From CAZJYC01 sp964550165 (GTDB lineage: Bacteria; Acidobacteriota; Aminicenantia; Aminicenantales; Aminicenantaceae), in assembly GCA_964550165.1 (NCBI GenBank), contig CAZJYC010000002.1, positions 47,707 through 111,706 of the forward strand: a DNA stretch of 64,000 bases. Direction: 5' to 3'. The notes below the pieces were generated by a model, which saw only the letters and a program-made list of their open reading frames with translations, was not told the DNA's origin and ran no database searches. Positions 7,326 to 16,629 of the stretch are shown in pieces (positions within the stretch are counted from its first letter, which is position 1; the number at the start of each line of letters is the position of its first letter). The position numbers and the translations under genes are program-made.

Positions 7326-8426
7326 CTACATCAGCAAATCCAAAGCTTTGCGGATAATCCCCCCGCCAAAGACAAAATCCCGGTCATAGAAAACCACAGA
7401 TTGACCAGGAGTAATGGCCCTTTGTGGCGTCTCGAATTCAATCAAAACCATATCTGCGCTTAAAGGAATTAAAAGAGCTTTTGCTTCTTTGTGCTTGTAC
7501 CGGATTTTCGCTTTCAGGAAAAGCTGCCTTTCTGGCTGATTGACAGAAATCCAATTCATCCCTGAAGCAAGAAGGCCCCGCCTGTAAAGCTGCTCGTTTG
7601 TCCCGACAACGACCGTATTCGTCTCGCTCTTGATTTCAAGGACATAGAAAGGCCTTTGGGCAGCGATTCCCATGCCTCTTCGCTGTCCGATGGTGAAGTT
7701 GGCGATTCCTCTATGCTGGCCTAAGACGCGACTCTCCACGTCGACGATGGGACCGGGATGAAAAACTTCGGGAATTCTTTTCTCCAAGAATGCAGGATAG
7801 TCGTTATCCGGGATAAAACAGATCTCCTGGCTTTCGACTCTCTGCGCCACAGGAAGGCCCAGCTTCCGGGCTTTTTTCCTCACTTCTTCTTTGGTCAAAT
7901 TGCCAACCGGCATCAGGGTGCGGGAAAGTTGCTGCTGGGTCAGAACATAGAGAAAATACGACTGGTCTTTATCTCTGTCCTTTCCTTTTCTGAGGAAATA
8001 GCGTCCGCTTTTTTGGTCGTAGAGAACCCGGGCATGGTGGCCAGTGGCTAGATAATCGGCCTTGAATTTCCTTAAACTTGCCATCAAGTCGCTGAATTTG
8101 ATGAATTGATTGCAGCGGATACAGGGGTTGGGAGTCCGGCCGTGTGCATACTCTTCACAGAAATCTGAGATGACCTTTTTTTCGAATGGCTTCCTGAGAT
8201 CGATAACAGAATGAGAAATCCCTAAAGTCATGGCGACCCGGTGGGCATCTTCGGTCGTTTTCCAGCCGCAGCAGCTTCTCAGGGATTCCGACCCGCAGTA
8301 TTCATCGGGAAGGCTGAAGAGCTTCATCGTGACTCCGACAACCTCAAATCCCTTCTCCTTGAGCAGGGCGGCTGCGACTGAGGAGTCGACTCCGCCGCTC
8401 ATGGCCACCAAAACTTTCTTTTTCAT
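7326..8426 (-). CDS. mnmA: tRNA-specific 2-thiouridylase
   Basis: Transfers sulfur to U34 of tRNAs for Lys, Glu and Gln. The 366-residue protein has the PP-loop SGGVDSS near residue 10, which adenylates the uridine. It has the two working cysteines in NPCIRCN and QEICFIPD, plus the ATGHHAR, KDQSYFL and FTIGQRRG segments of the family. The ATG at 8426 gives MKKKVLVAMSGG, the standard start; a TTG 19 codons upstream would add an atypical extension and is rejected. The amidinotransferase gene follows within 9 bp. Confidence 0.95.
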   Translation of the reverse strand: MKKKVLVAMSGGVDSSVAAALLKEKGFEVVGVTMKLFSLPDEYCGSESLRSCCGWKTTEDAHRVAMTLGISHSVIDLRKPFEKKVISDFCEEYAHGRTPNPCIRCNQFIKFSDLMASLRKFKADYLATGHHARVLYDQKSGRYFLRKGKDRDKDQSYFLYVLTQQQLSRTLMPVGNLTKEEVRKKARKLGLPVAQRVESQEICFIPDNDYPAFLEKRIPEVFHPGPIVDVESRVLGQHRGIANFTIGQRRGMGIAAQRPFYVLEIKSETNTVVVGTNEQLYRRGLLASGMNWISVNQPERQLFLKAKIRYKHKEAKALLIPLSADMVLIEFETPQRAITPGQSVVFYDRDFVFGGGIIRKALDLLM

Positions 8427-8479
8427 GGACTTGTTTATAGGATAACAGAATTTGCCTTTTCTCCCAAAGGAAAGTTCTT

Positions 8480-8532
8480 CCAAAAAAATCCCCTCTGTTT
8501 TTTCGAATAAATGAAAAAGAGCTTATGAATAA
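8480..8532. repeat. left copy of a ~51-bp direct repeat flanking the hairpin element
   Basis: This stretch (CCAAAAAAATCCCCTC through GAGCTTATGAATAA) recurs at 8719-8769 as CCAAAAAATCCCCCTG through GAGCTCATGAATAA, in the same orientation. The element at 8536-8714 lies almost exactly between the two copies. Such long imperfect direct repeats are too long for a normal target duplication and suggest a tandem duplication or an older insertion. Confidence 0.7.
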
Positions 8533-8535
8533 GGA

Positions 8536-8714
8536 AGCATCTTTTTTTCCGTGAAGGCAGATGATGATAAAAGCCAACTCTCACAGGGCTGGTTTCCGTC
8601 CCTCCGAAGCCTATGGTGGTGGGTGGGAGGGTCTTTGGCGAGGAGGGATGGAAACCAGCACCTCCCTTCCTCTCTCTATCAAATCTCTTTTCTTATCAAG
8701 GAAAAAAAGATGCT
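8536..8714. mobile_element. MITE-like element with 15-bp inverted ends (copy 1)
   Basis: The ends are a perfect inverted repeat, AGCATCTTTTTTTCC (8536-8550) and GGAAAAAAAGATGCT (8700-8714). The centre (8588-8659) is a 72-bp hairpin: an 18-base arm GCTGGTTTCCGTCCCTCC pairs with GGAGGGATGGAAACCAGC across a G-rich loop. From 8564 to 8714 it aligns over equal length with 39738-39888, and in the 72-bp centre only two bases differ. No reading frame inside looks real. It lies between the divergently oriented mnmA and carA genes. Confidence 0.75.
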
Positions 8715-8718
8715 AACT

Positions 8719-8769
8719 CCAAAAAATCCCCCTGCTCTTTTGAATAAATGAAAACGAGCTCATGAATAA
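8719..8769. repeat. right copy of the ~51-bp direct repeat
   Basis: Partner of 8480-8532; see that entry. The region after it (8770-8842) is A-rich and should hold the carA promoter: a TACAAT at 8799-8804 is a possible -10, but I see no good -35. Confidence 0.7.
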
Positions 8770-8842
8770 AAAAAGTAGAATTTCAAAATAAGAATATGTA
8801 CAATAAGCCGAACATGAATTGCCGAAAGCTTCGGATTCTGAG

Positions 8843-9973
8843 ATGAGCGGGAAAAAGGCCTGTCTTGTTTTAGAAAACGGAGAATATTTCAGCGGCCAAT
8901 CCATCGGCTGCGAAGGCTATGCAGAGGGGGAAATCGTCTTCAACACCTCCATGACCGGCTACCAGGAAATCCTGACCGACCCGTCTTACAAAGGGCAGAT
9001 CGTGACCATGACCTATCCCCTTATCGGGAATTACGGCTGCAATTCTGAGGATATCGAATCCGGCCGGCCGTGGGTGGAAGGCTTTGTCATCAAGGAGCTG
9101 GCTGCCCTCCCCTCCAACTGGAGAAAGACGGAAAGACTTGAAGAGTTCCTCAGGCGACACAAGATTGTGGCCATCCAGGGTGTGGACACAAGGCGTCTGA
9201 CAAAGATGATCCGGACAGGAGGAGCCCAGAGAGCCCTGATTTCCACGGAGAACGATGACATTCAAGATCTGCTCAAACGGGTGAAAAAAATTCCTTCCAT
9301 CGTCGGTCTTGACCTGGTCCAGAAGGTGACGACATCCGAGCCTTATTGGTGGCGGGAAGGTTCTTATGCCTGGCCCAAAGGCTATTCAGACAGAAAAAAA
9401 TTTAAATATTTTGTCGTGGCCTACGATTTCGGCGTCAAGAGAAACATTTTGAGAAACCTTGTGGCGAATAAAGCGGAGGTGCTTGTTGTTCCCGCTCAAA
9501 CACCCCGGGAGGAAATCCTGAAGATGAAGCCTCATGGCGTTCTCCTTTCCAACGGCCCTGGCGACCCAGCTCCCCTGAGTTATGCCATCGAGAATATCAG
9601 AAACTTAATCGGGAAAGTCCCAATCTTCGGCATCTGCCTTGGCCATCAACTCCTTGGCCTTGCTTTGGGCGGTAAATCCTTCAAGCTCAAGTTCGGCCAT
9701 CGGGGAGCCAACCATCCGGTCAAGAACTTGGAGACAGGGGCGATCGAGATCACCACCCAGAACCACGGCTTTGCGGTGGATATCGACTCCTTGAACGGAG
9801 TGGCCAAGCTGACGCATCTCAACCTCAATGACATGACAGCCGAAGGCCTGGCTTTAAAGGAAAAGTTCCTTTTCTCGGTTCAGTACCATCCGGAGAGCTC
9901 GCCCGGTCCGAGAGACTCCAGGTATCTCTTTTGCGATTTCATCCAGATGATGGAAGATTTCAAAGGACACTAA
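8843..9973 (+). CDS. carA: carbamoyl-phosphate synthase small (glutaminase) subunit
   Basis: Hydrolyses glutamine and feeds ammonia to CarB for carbamoyl phosphate, used for pyrimidines and arginine. The N-terminal domain has VFNTSMTGYQEILTDPSYKG. The class I glutaminase domain has the nucleophile in FGICLGHQLLG, then TTQNHGFAVD, and the His/Glu pair in QYHPESSPGP. The ATG at 8843 (MSGKKACLVLENG) is chosen; the frame is open eight codons upstream to a TTG. About 376 residues, normal for the family. carB starts one base after the stop, so the subunits are made together. Confidence 0.96.
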   Translation: MSGKKACLVLENGEYFSGQSIGCEGYAEGEIVFNTSMTGYQEILTDPSYKGQIVTMTYPLIGNYGCNSEDIESGRPWVEGFVIKELAALPSNWRKTERLEEFLRRHKIVAIQGVDTRRLTKMIRTGGAQRALISTENDDIQDLLKRVKKIPSIVGLDLVQKVTTSEPYWWREGSYAWPKGYSDRKKFKYFVVAYDFGVKRNILRNLVANKAEVLVVPAQTPREEILKMKPHGVLLSNGPGDPAPLSYAIENIRNLIGKVPIFGICLGHQLLGLALGGKSFKLKFGHRGANHPVKNLETGAIEITTQNHGFAVDIDSLNGVAKLTHLNLNDMTAEGLALKEKFLFSVQYHPESSPGPRDSRYLFCDFIQMMEDFKGH

Positions 9974-9974
9974 G

Positions 9975-12900
9975 GTGCCAAGGCGCGAGGATATCGAATC
10001 CATTCTGCTCATCGGCTCCGGACCGATCATCATCGGCCAGGCTTCTGAATTCGACTACTCAGGGACCCAGGCCCTTAAGGCTTTAAAAGAAGAGCATTAC
10101 AGACTCATCCTGGTCAATTCCAACCCAGCGACAATTATGACCGACCCTGAATTTGCCGATCGCACCTATCTTGAGCCTTTAACTGTCGAGTACCTCACAA
10201 AGATCATCGAGAGAGAGAAGCCGGATGCGCTTCTTGCCACCTTAGGCGGGCAGAAAGCCCTGAATTTATCCCTGGCGCTTGATGAGAAAGGTGTCCTTAA
10301 AAAACATGGAATTCAACTGATCGGTGTGACGGCGAACTCCATCAGAAAGGCCGAGGACCGGCTTCTCTTCCGCCGCTCGATGGAGAAGATCGGGCTTGAA
10401 GTCCCTGAATCCGGCTATGCCTCAAGCATGAAGGAAGCTGTGGACATCGTCAAGACGATAAAATTTCCGGTGGTCATCCGGCCCTCTTTTACGCTGGGCG
10501 GAACAGGCGGAAATATCCTCAAAAACTGGGATGACTTTTATAAGTTCGTTCCTCTTGGCCTGGCCATCAGCCCCATCACCAGAGTCTTGATCGAGAAGTC
10601 GATCATCGGCTGGAAAGAATTTGAACTGGAAGTCATGCGCGATAAAAAAGACAACGTGGTCATTGTCTGTCCCATCGAAAACTTCGATCCCATGGGTGTC
10701 CATACAGGGGATTCGATCACCGTGGCTCCGGCCCAGACTTTGACCGATAAGGAATATCAGAGGCTGAGGGATGCCTCGATTCTGATCATGAGGGAAATCG
10801 GCGTGGAAACTGGCGGCTCCAACATCCAGTTCGCCATCAATCCTTTAGACGGGCGGATGATGGTTATCGAGATGAATCCCCGGGTCTCCCGCTCCTCAGC
10901 TTTGGCTTCAAAAGCCACAGGATTTCCCATCGCCAAAATGGCCGCCAAGCTGGCTGTGGGCTACACGCTGGACGAAATTCTCAACGACATCACCAAAAAG
11001 ACTCCTGCCTGCTTTGAGCCGGCTATCGATTATGTTGTGGTCAAAATCCCCCGTTTTGCCTTTGAAAAGTTTCCCGAAGAAGAGCCTCATCTCACCACCC
11101 AGATGAAATCGGTCGGAGAAACGATGGCTATCGGCCGCACTTTTAAAGAAGCCCTTCAAAAAGCCATCCGTGCTCTTGAGATCGACCGCTGGGGATTCGA
11201 GGAAAGATTCAGGCGAAGAAGCATAAAAATGATGAAAGAAAGGCTCTCTCTTCCCAATTCGGAAAGACTCTGGGCTATGGCTGACGCGCTCCGCGCCGGC
11301 ATCTCTGTCGAGGAGATAAGCCGTCTCTCTCAAATCGACCCTTTTTTTGTCCAGAATATCAAGGAAATCGTCGATTTTGAGGAAGAATTGAAATCACGAG
11401 GGAAAAGCAATCTGGATCCTTATCTTCTGCGCAGAGCCAAAGAACTGGGGTTTTCAGATAAAAGAATCGGGCAGCTCGTAGGCCTCACCGAAGACGACGT
11501 GAGGCGCATGCGAGAGAAAGAGGGTGTTTGTCCGGTCTGGAAAGTGGTCGATACCTGCGCTGGCGAGTTTGAATCCGAAACGCCTTATTTCTACTCAACC
11601 TACGAAGAAGAAAACGAGGCTGAAGAGCTGCCGCAAAAAAAAGCGATCATCCTCGGCTCAGGGCCGAACCGTATCGGCCAGGGCATCGAGTTTGACTACT
11701 GCTGCGTGCACGGCGTGCTGGCCTTGAGGGATCTGGGCTACAAGGCAATCATGATCAATTCTAATCCCGAGACAGTTTCCACTGACTATGACATCTCCGA
11801 TAGGCTCTACTTTGACCCGGTCACGCTAGAGGACGTGCTTTCCATCTACAACCATGAAAAGCCTGAAGGCATCATCGCCCAGTTTGGCGGGCAGACCCCG
11901 CTCAAAATCTCAGTCGGCCTCTGGAGGAATAAAGTCAATATCCTTGGAACGAGTTCTCAGGCTATCGACGAGACCGAAGACCGGGAAAAATTCGACAATT
12001 TCTTGAAACGCTTGAACCTGCTCCGGCCACGAAACGGAATGGCCAAAAACGCTCCTCAGGCTCTAAATATCGCAGCCAATATTGGCTTTCCTGTGCTTGT
12101 CCGGCCTTCCTATGTGCTCGGCGGCCGGGCGATGAAAGTCATCCATAATGATGCGGAGCTTGAAAAATATGTCAAGTCGATCCAGGAATACTGCTCAGAA
12201 TATCCGATCCTCGTCGATGAATTCATCGAGAACGCTGTGGAGCTGGATGTCGATCTGCTCTGCGACGGTCAAGACATCTACATCGGCGGCGTCTTGGAGC
12301 ATATCCAGGAAGCGGGAATCCACTCTGGAGACGCGACCATGGTCACACCTCCTTTTTTTCTGGCGGACAGGGTGATCGAAGAGGTCAAGCGCCAGGTCAC
12401 GCTCATGGCTCAGGAGCTTCAAATCGTCGGCCTGATGAATGTCCAGGTTGCGGTCAAAGGAACGAAGATCTACATCCTGGAGGTCAATCCCAGGGCTTCG
12501 CGCACCGTTCCCTTTCTCTCCAAGGCGACTGGAATTCCCCTGGCCAAGATTGCCACGCGGCTGATCATGGGCGAAAAGCTCAAGGAGATAAGCCTTTCTC
12601 CCAGCATGAATAATCTTTACGCGGTGAAAGAAGCGGTCTTTTCTTTTGACAAGTTTTTGGAGGTCGACCCGGTTCTCGGGCCAGAGATGCGTTCCACAGG
12701 CGAATCGATCGGCATCGACAGGCACTTCCCGCTTGCCTTTCTCAAAGCCGAGGAAGGAGCGGGTTTCCATCTCCCGCGCAAAGGAAAGGTTTTTGTCAGC
12801 GTTCCTGACGAAGACAAACCGAGAATTCTGCCCATCGTCGAAAAATTGGAACGACTGGGATTCAAGCTGGCGGCAACTGAAGGCACAACCCAGTATCTGC

Positions 12901-13196
12901 TGCGCCACGGCTTTCGTGTCGACGCTATCGGCAAAGTTTCGAGAGAAAAAAGGAACATTCTGGAGTACATCAAAGAAGGTCAAGTGGGGATGATCTTCAA
13001 CACGCCCTCAGGAACTCACGAGCGGAGCGATGCCCGGAAAATAAGAACCGTGGCTTTTTCCTACCGCGTCCCCTGTTACACCACCATCCCCTCGGCCAGC
13101 GCAGCGGTCAGGGCGATCGAGGCCAGAGAAAAATCCTCCCCTTCCCTTCTCTGCCTCCAGGACATTTTAGGAATGTTTTCAAAACGCAAGGCCTAA
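9975..13196 (+). CDS. carB: carbamoyl-phosphate synthase large subunit
   Basis: Makes carbamoyl phosphate from bicarbonate, ammonia and two ATP. The 1073-residue protein shows the internal duplication of the family: each half has a pre-ATP-grasp opening (LIGSGPIIIGQASEFDYSG and ILGSGPNRIGQGIEFDY) and an ATP-grasp domain (RPSFTLGGTGG and RPSYVLGGRAM), with ATP/metal ligands in IEMNPRVSRSSALASKATG and LEVNPRASRTVPFLSKATG. The last ~140 residues are the MGS-like allosteric domain (KGKVFVSV, GTTQYLLRHG, NTPSG). The start is GTG at 9975, one base after the carA stop. No insertions or lost motifs are seen. Confidence 0.97.
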   Translation: MPRREDIESILLIGSGPIIIGQASEFDYSGTQALKALKEEHYRLILVNSNPATIMTDPEFADRTYLEPLTVEYLTKIIEREKPDALLATLGGQKALNLSLALDEKGVLKKHGIQLIGVTANSIRKAEDRLLFRRSMEKIGLEVPESGYASSMKEAVDIVKTIKFPVVIRPSFTLGGTGGNILKNWDDFYKFVPLGLAISPITRVLIEKSIIGWKEFELEVMRDKKDNVVIVCPIENFDPMGVHTGDSITVAPAQTLTDKEYQRLRDASILIMREIGVETGGSNIQFAINPLDGRMMVIEMNPRVSRSSALASKATGFPIAKMAAKLAVGYTLDEILNDITKKTPACFEPAIDYVVVKIPRFAFEKFPEEEPHLTTQMKSVGETMAIGRTFKEALQKAIRALEIDRWGFEERFRRRSIKMMKERLSLPNSERLWAMADALRAGISVEEISRLSQIDPFFVQNIKEIVDFEEELKSRGKSNLDPYLLRRAKELGFSDKRIGQLVGLTEDDVRRMREKEGVCPVWKVVDTCAGEFESETPYFYSTYEEENEAEELPQKKAIILGSGPNRIGQGIEFDYCCVHGVLALRDLGYKAIMINSNPETVSTDYDISDRLYFDPVTLEDVLSIYNHEKPEGIIAQFGGQTPLKISVGLWRNKVNILGTSSQAIDETEDREKFDNFLKRLNLLRPRNGMAKNAPQALNIAANIGFPVLVRPSYVLGGRAMKVIHNDAELEKYVKSIQEYCSEYPILVDEFIENAVELDVDLLCDGQDIYIGGVLEHIQEAGIHSGDATMVTPPFFLADRVIEEVKRQVTLMAQELQIVGLMNVQVAVKGTKIYILEVNPRASRTVPFLSKATGIPLAKIATRLIMGEKLKEISLSPSMNNLYAVKEAVFSFDKFLEVDPVLGPEMRSTGESIGIDRHFPLAFLKAEEGAGFHLPRKGKVFVSVPDEDKPRILPIVEKLERLGFKLAATEGTTQYLLRHGFRVDAIGKVSREKRNILEYIKEGQVGMIFNTPSGTHERSDARKIRTVAFSYRVPCYTTIPSASAAVRAIEAREKSSPSLLCLQDILGMFSKRKA

Positions 13197-13399
13197 TACA
13201 AAGATCGCTTATCTTGGGAATGGACCTTTTTATCTCTGTACCTCTTTTGTCCTTATTTTCATCGTATAATCGACAGGAACCACCGCAACTATTCCATCCC
13301 CTTTTAATCCTGTTGAAGCAGAACTTTGAATGAATTTGACAAGGAGTATTTTCTTATGTTCCCTGTTGATATCCTGTATTTATTTTTTTTCCATAATCC

Positions 13400-16300
13400 T
13401 CATGGTCGTTCTTCCTTTTCCCTGAAATGCTTGACTTCAGAGTGCCATTTCCAGAGGAGAAAGACTGCCGGGTAAACCAAAAGCTCCATGAGAAACGAAG
13501 TGAAGATGCCGCCGACCATCGGAGCAGCGATTCGCTTCATGACATCAGCCCCTGTCTCATGCCTCTGAGCCCACATGATCGGGAGCAGGCCCATGAAGGT
13601 TGTCATCACTGTCATCATTTTTGGGCGCACACGCTTTACTGCACCCTGAACAATGGCTTCTTTCAGGCTTGCCAGACTCTTCATCAAACCTCTCTTCTTC
13701 ATATCTTTATAGGCGAGGTCAAGATAGAGAAGCATGATGACTCCGGTTTCGGCGTCAACGCCGAGAAGGGCGATAATTCCAGCCCAGACGCCGATGCTTA
13801 AATTGTAGCCAAGCAGGTACAGCAGCCAGACTGCACCAACAAGAGAGAAAGGAACAGCAAGCAAGACTATAAAAGTTTTCGTGAACGAGCCCGTGTTCAC
13901 ATAAAGAAGCAAGATGATGATGAAAAGAGTCAGGGGCACGACCACCATCAGTCTTTGCTTGACTCTGACCATGTATTCATACTGTCCAGAAAATACAAGG
14001 GAATATCCTTCTGGAAGGCTTAAATTCTCTTTCAAAATTTGTTTGATTTCCTTGACATACCCGCCGATATCCCTGCCTGCCATGTCGATATAAACATATC
14101 CTGCGAGCCGGGCGTTCTCATCCCTGATCATTGCCGGCCCAAGCCTTATCTCAATCTCAGCCAGCTGGGCAAGAGGAATCTGGCTGCCTGATGGAGTGGG
14201 AACATAGATCTTTGCCAGTTTCTCAGGGTCGTCCCTCATCTCCCGGGGATACCTGACATTGACCGAGTATCTTTCCCGGCCCTCCACAGTCTGAGTGATC
14301 GTCTCTCCTCCGGCGGCAGCCATAATAGTCATTTCCACATCTTCAACCGACAGGCCGTAGCGAGTGATTTCCTCGCGCTTCAGCTTGAAATCAACAAAAT
14401 ATCCCCCAGAAGTCCTTTCTGAAATAACACTCTTCGTCCCTTTCACTACCTGAACGAGCTGTTCGATCTCAACACCGATTTCTTCGATTTTTTCGAGATC
14501 ATCGCCGTAAATTTTTACGCCAACAGGAGTCCTGACTCCAGTGGTCAACATGTCGATTCGACCTTTGATGGGCATCGTCCAGGCATTGACAACTCCGGGC
14601 AACCGGAGTGCCTTATCGAGCCCGTTCTCTCCATAGATTAACTCCTCCCAGGAAATCCTGTCCGGCCAGATGACTCTGAATGGCGCCTGAAGAAATGGGG
14701 GAACGGACTTCGAATACCATCTCTGCTTTTTCCTCCACTCTTTCTGAGGCTTGAGAATGACTGTGGTTTCCATCATCGAAAACGGAGCAGGGTCAGTGGA
14801 AGTCACAGCTCTTCCCGCTTTGCCAAAAACTCTCTCCACTTCCGGGAATGACTTCAGGAGTTTGTCCTGAACCTGAAGAAGGCGAGTTGCTTCTGTGACC
14901 GAAATCCCGGGAAGGGTTGTGGGCATGTAAAGGATCGATCCCTCGTTCAGAGGAGGCATGAACTCCGAACCGAGCTTGAAATAAACTGGGACAGCGGAGA
15001 GTACAATAAGAACGGCAATGACAATGACTGCCACAGGCCTCTTCAAAACGAAATTTATCGCGGGCTCATAAATTCTGAAAAGTGTCCTGCTCACCGGGTG
15101 CTTCTCCTCAGGACGGATCTTTCCCCTTACGAAAAGCCCCATCAAAGCCGGAGCGACTGTTATGGCCACGATTGCGGCAAATGCCATGGCGAAATTTTTG
15201 GTGAAAGCCAGGGGTTTGAAGAGCCTCCCTTCAAAAGCTTCGAGAGTAAAGATGGGCATGAAGGAAATGGCGATGACAAGAAGGCTGAAGAATATCGGCC
15301 TCCCCACCTCTTTGGCCGAAGAGATCAACACATCAAGCCTTGATGCCCCTGAAGATTCATTGTGCTGCTCAAGCCTCTTATGGGCATTCTCGACGAGCAC
15401 AATCGAGGCATCGACCATGGCTCCGATGGCAATGGCGATTCCTCCCAGAGACATGATGTTTGAGGTCAGCTTCAGATAATACATGGGAATGAACGAGAGG
15501 AGGACGGCCAAGGGCAGGGTCACAATCGGAACGAGGGCCGACCTGATGTGCCAGAGAAAAATGACTATGATCAAACAGACGACCAGGATCTCCTCAAAAA
15601 GTTTTGTCTTTAAAGTATCAATAGAGCGGTCGATGAGGTCTGATCTGTCATAGGTGGTGATGACCTCAACGCCTTCAGGAAGCTGAACCTCTTTCAGTTT
15701 CTGCTTGACTCTTTTGATGACATTCAAAGCATTCTCACCATACCTCATGACAATGATTCCGCCGACTGCTTCGCCTTTGCCGTCTAAATCCGCAACACCT
15801 CTTCGGATATCAGGGCCGAGGACGACGTTGGCCACGTCCTTTACCCGCACCGGAGTTCCTTTAGGATCACTTTTGATGACTGTTTCTTCGATATCTTTGA
15901 TTGACTGGATGTATCCTCTGGCGGTGACCATGTATTCAGTTCCGGAAATCTCAATCAGCCTTGCCCCGATATCATTGTTTGCTCTCCTTACAGCCATGAC
16001 AACATCATGGAGGGGGATGTCATAGGCCAGGAGAGATTCAGGATTAACCACAACCTGGTACTGCTTTTCAAACCCGCCGATCGAGGCCACCTCGGCAACT
16101 CCTTTGACCGATTGAAGGGCGTAGCGCAGATGCCAGTCCTGGAAGGATCGCAACTCTTCAATGGTATGTTTTCCTGATTTATCGACCAGAGCGTATTGGA
16201 AGACCCATCCGATTCCGGTAGCGTCGGGACCGATCTCGACTTTAACATCCTGCGGGAGGAGGGGTGTGACCTTGCTCAGATACTCGAGAACCCTGGTTCT

Positions 16301-16615
16301 GGCCCAGTAAACATCCGTCCCATCGTCAAAAATGATGTAGACATACGAGAAGCCGTAATCTGAGAAGCCTCTGATATCCTTGACTTTGGGTGCGCCAAGG
16401 AGAGAGGTGACTATGGGATAAGTGACCTGTTCTTCGATGATATCGGGAGGCCTGTCCCATCTTGAGAAGACGATGACCTGCGTATCGGACAGATCAGGAA
16501 TAGCGTCAAGAGGGATGTTTCTGAGGCACCAAAGGGAATAAAGAATGGTGAAAACAACTCCAATAAATATTAACAATCTGTTTCTTGCGGACCACTCGAT
16601 AATTTTTTCTATCAT
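13400..16615 (-). CDS. cusA: CusA/CzcA-family heavy-metal RND efflux pump
   Basis: Inner-membrane proton-driven pump of the heavy-metal RND family, 1071 residues, expected to move Cu(I)/Ag(I) out through the CusB and TolC-like partners encoded just upstream. The N-terminus has the first membrane helix (NRLLIFIGVVFTILYSLW) and the family run IPDLSDTQVIVFSRW. GIGWVFQYALVD and GEAVGGIIVMRYGENA are CusA-type. The second helix bundle contains GGIAIAIGAMVDASIVLVENAHK, holding the acidic proton-relay residues of TM4. Copper rather than zinc/cobalt is inferred from these sequences and from the csoR/copA neighbours. It starts 15 bp after cusB. No clear terminator is seen in the 200-bp convergent gap to carB. 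Confidence 0.92.
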   Translation of the reverse strand: MIEKIIEWSARNRLLIFIGVVFTILYSLWCLRNIPLDAIPDLSDTQVIVFSRWDRPPDIIEEQVTYPIVTSLLGAPKVKDIRGFSDYGFSYVYIIFDDGTDVYWARTRVLEYLSKVTPLLPQDVKVEIGPDATGIGWVFQYALVDKSGKHTIEELRSFQDWHLRYALQSVKGVAEVASIGGFEKQYQVVVNPESLLAYDIPLHDVVMAVRRANNDIGARLIEISGTEYMVTARGYIQSIKDIEETVIKSDPKGTPVRVKDVANVVLGPDIRRGVADLDGKGEAVGGIIVMRYGENALNVIKRVKQKLKEVQLPEGVEVITTYDRSDLIDRSIDTLKTKLFEEILVVCLIIVIFLWHIRSALVPIVTLPLAVLLSFIPMYYLKLTSNIMSLGGIAIAIGAMVDASIVLVENAHKRLEQHNESSGASRLDVLISSAKEVGRPIFFSLLVIAISFMPIFTLEAFEGRLFKPLAFTKNFAMAFAAIVAITVAPALMGLFVRGKIRPEEKHPVSRTLFRIYEPAINFVLKRPVAVIVIAVLIVLSAVPVYFKLGSEFMPPLNEGSILYMPTTLPGISVTEATRLLQVQDKLLKSFPEVERVFGKAGRAVTSTDPAPFSMMETTVILKPQKEWRKKQRWYSKSVPPFLQAPFRVIWPDRISWEELIYGENGLDKALRLPGVVNAWTMPIKGRIDMLTTGVRTPVGVKIYGDDLEKIEEIGVEIEQLVQVVKGTKSVISERTSGGYFVDFKLKREEITRYGLSVEDVEMTIMAAAGGETITQTVEGRERYSVNVRYPREMRDDPEKLAKIYVPTPSGSQIPLAQLAEIEIRLGPAMIRDENARLAGYVYIDMAGRDIGGYVKEIKQILKENLSLPEGYSLVFSGQYEYMVRVKQRLMVVVPLTLFIIILLLYVNTGSFTKTFIVLLAVPFSLVGAVWLLYLLGYNLSIGVWAGIIALLGVDAETGVIMLLYLDLAYKDMKKRGLMKSLASLKEAIVQGAVKRVRPKMMTVMTTFMGLLPIMWAQRHETGADVMKRIAAPMVGGIFTSFLMELLVYPAVFLLWKWHSEVKHFREKEERP

Positions 16616-16629
16616 CTTTGACCTCTCAT

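Noticed and set aside
13354..13460. Small gene downstream of carB with GGAG before ATG
   Set aside because: The short frame runs antisense into the cusA end and looks like chance.
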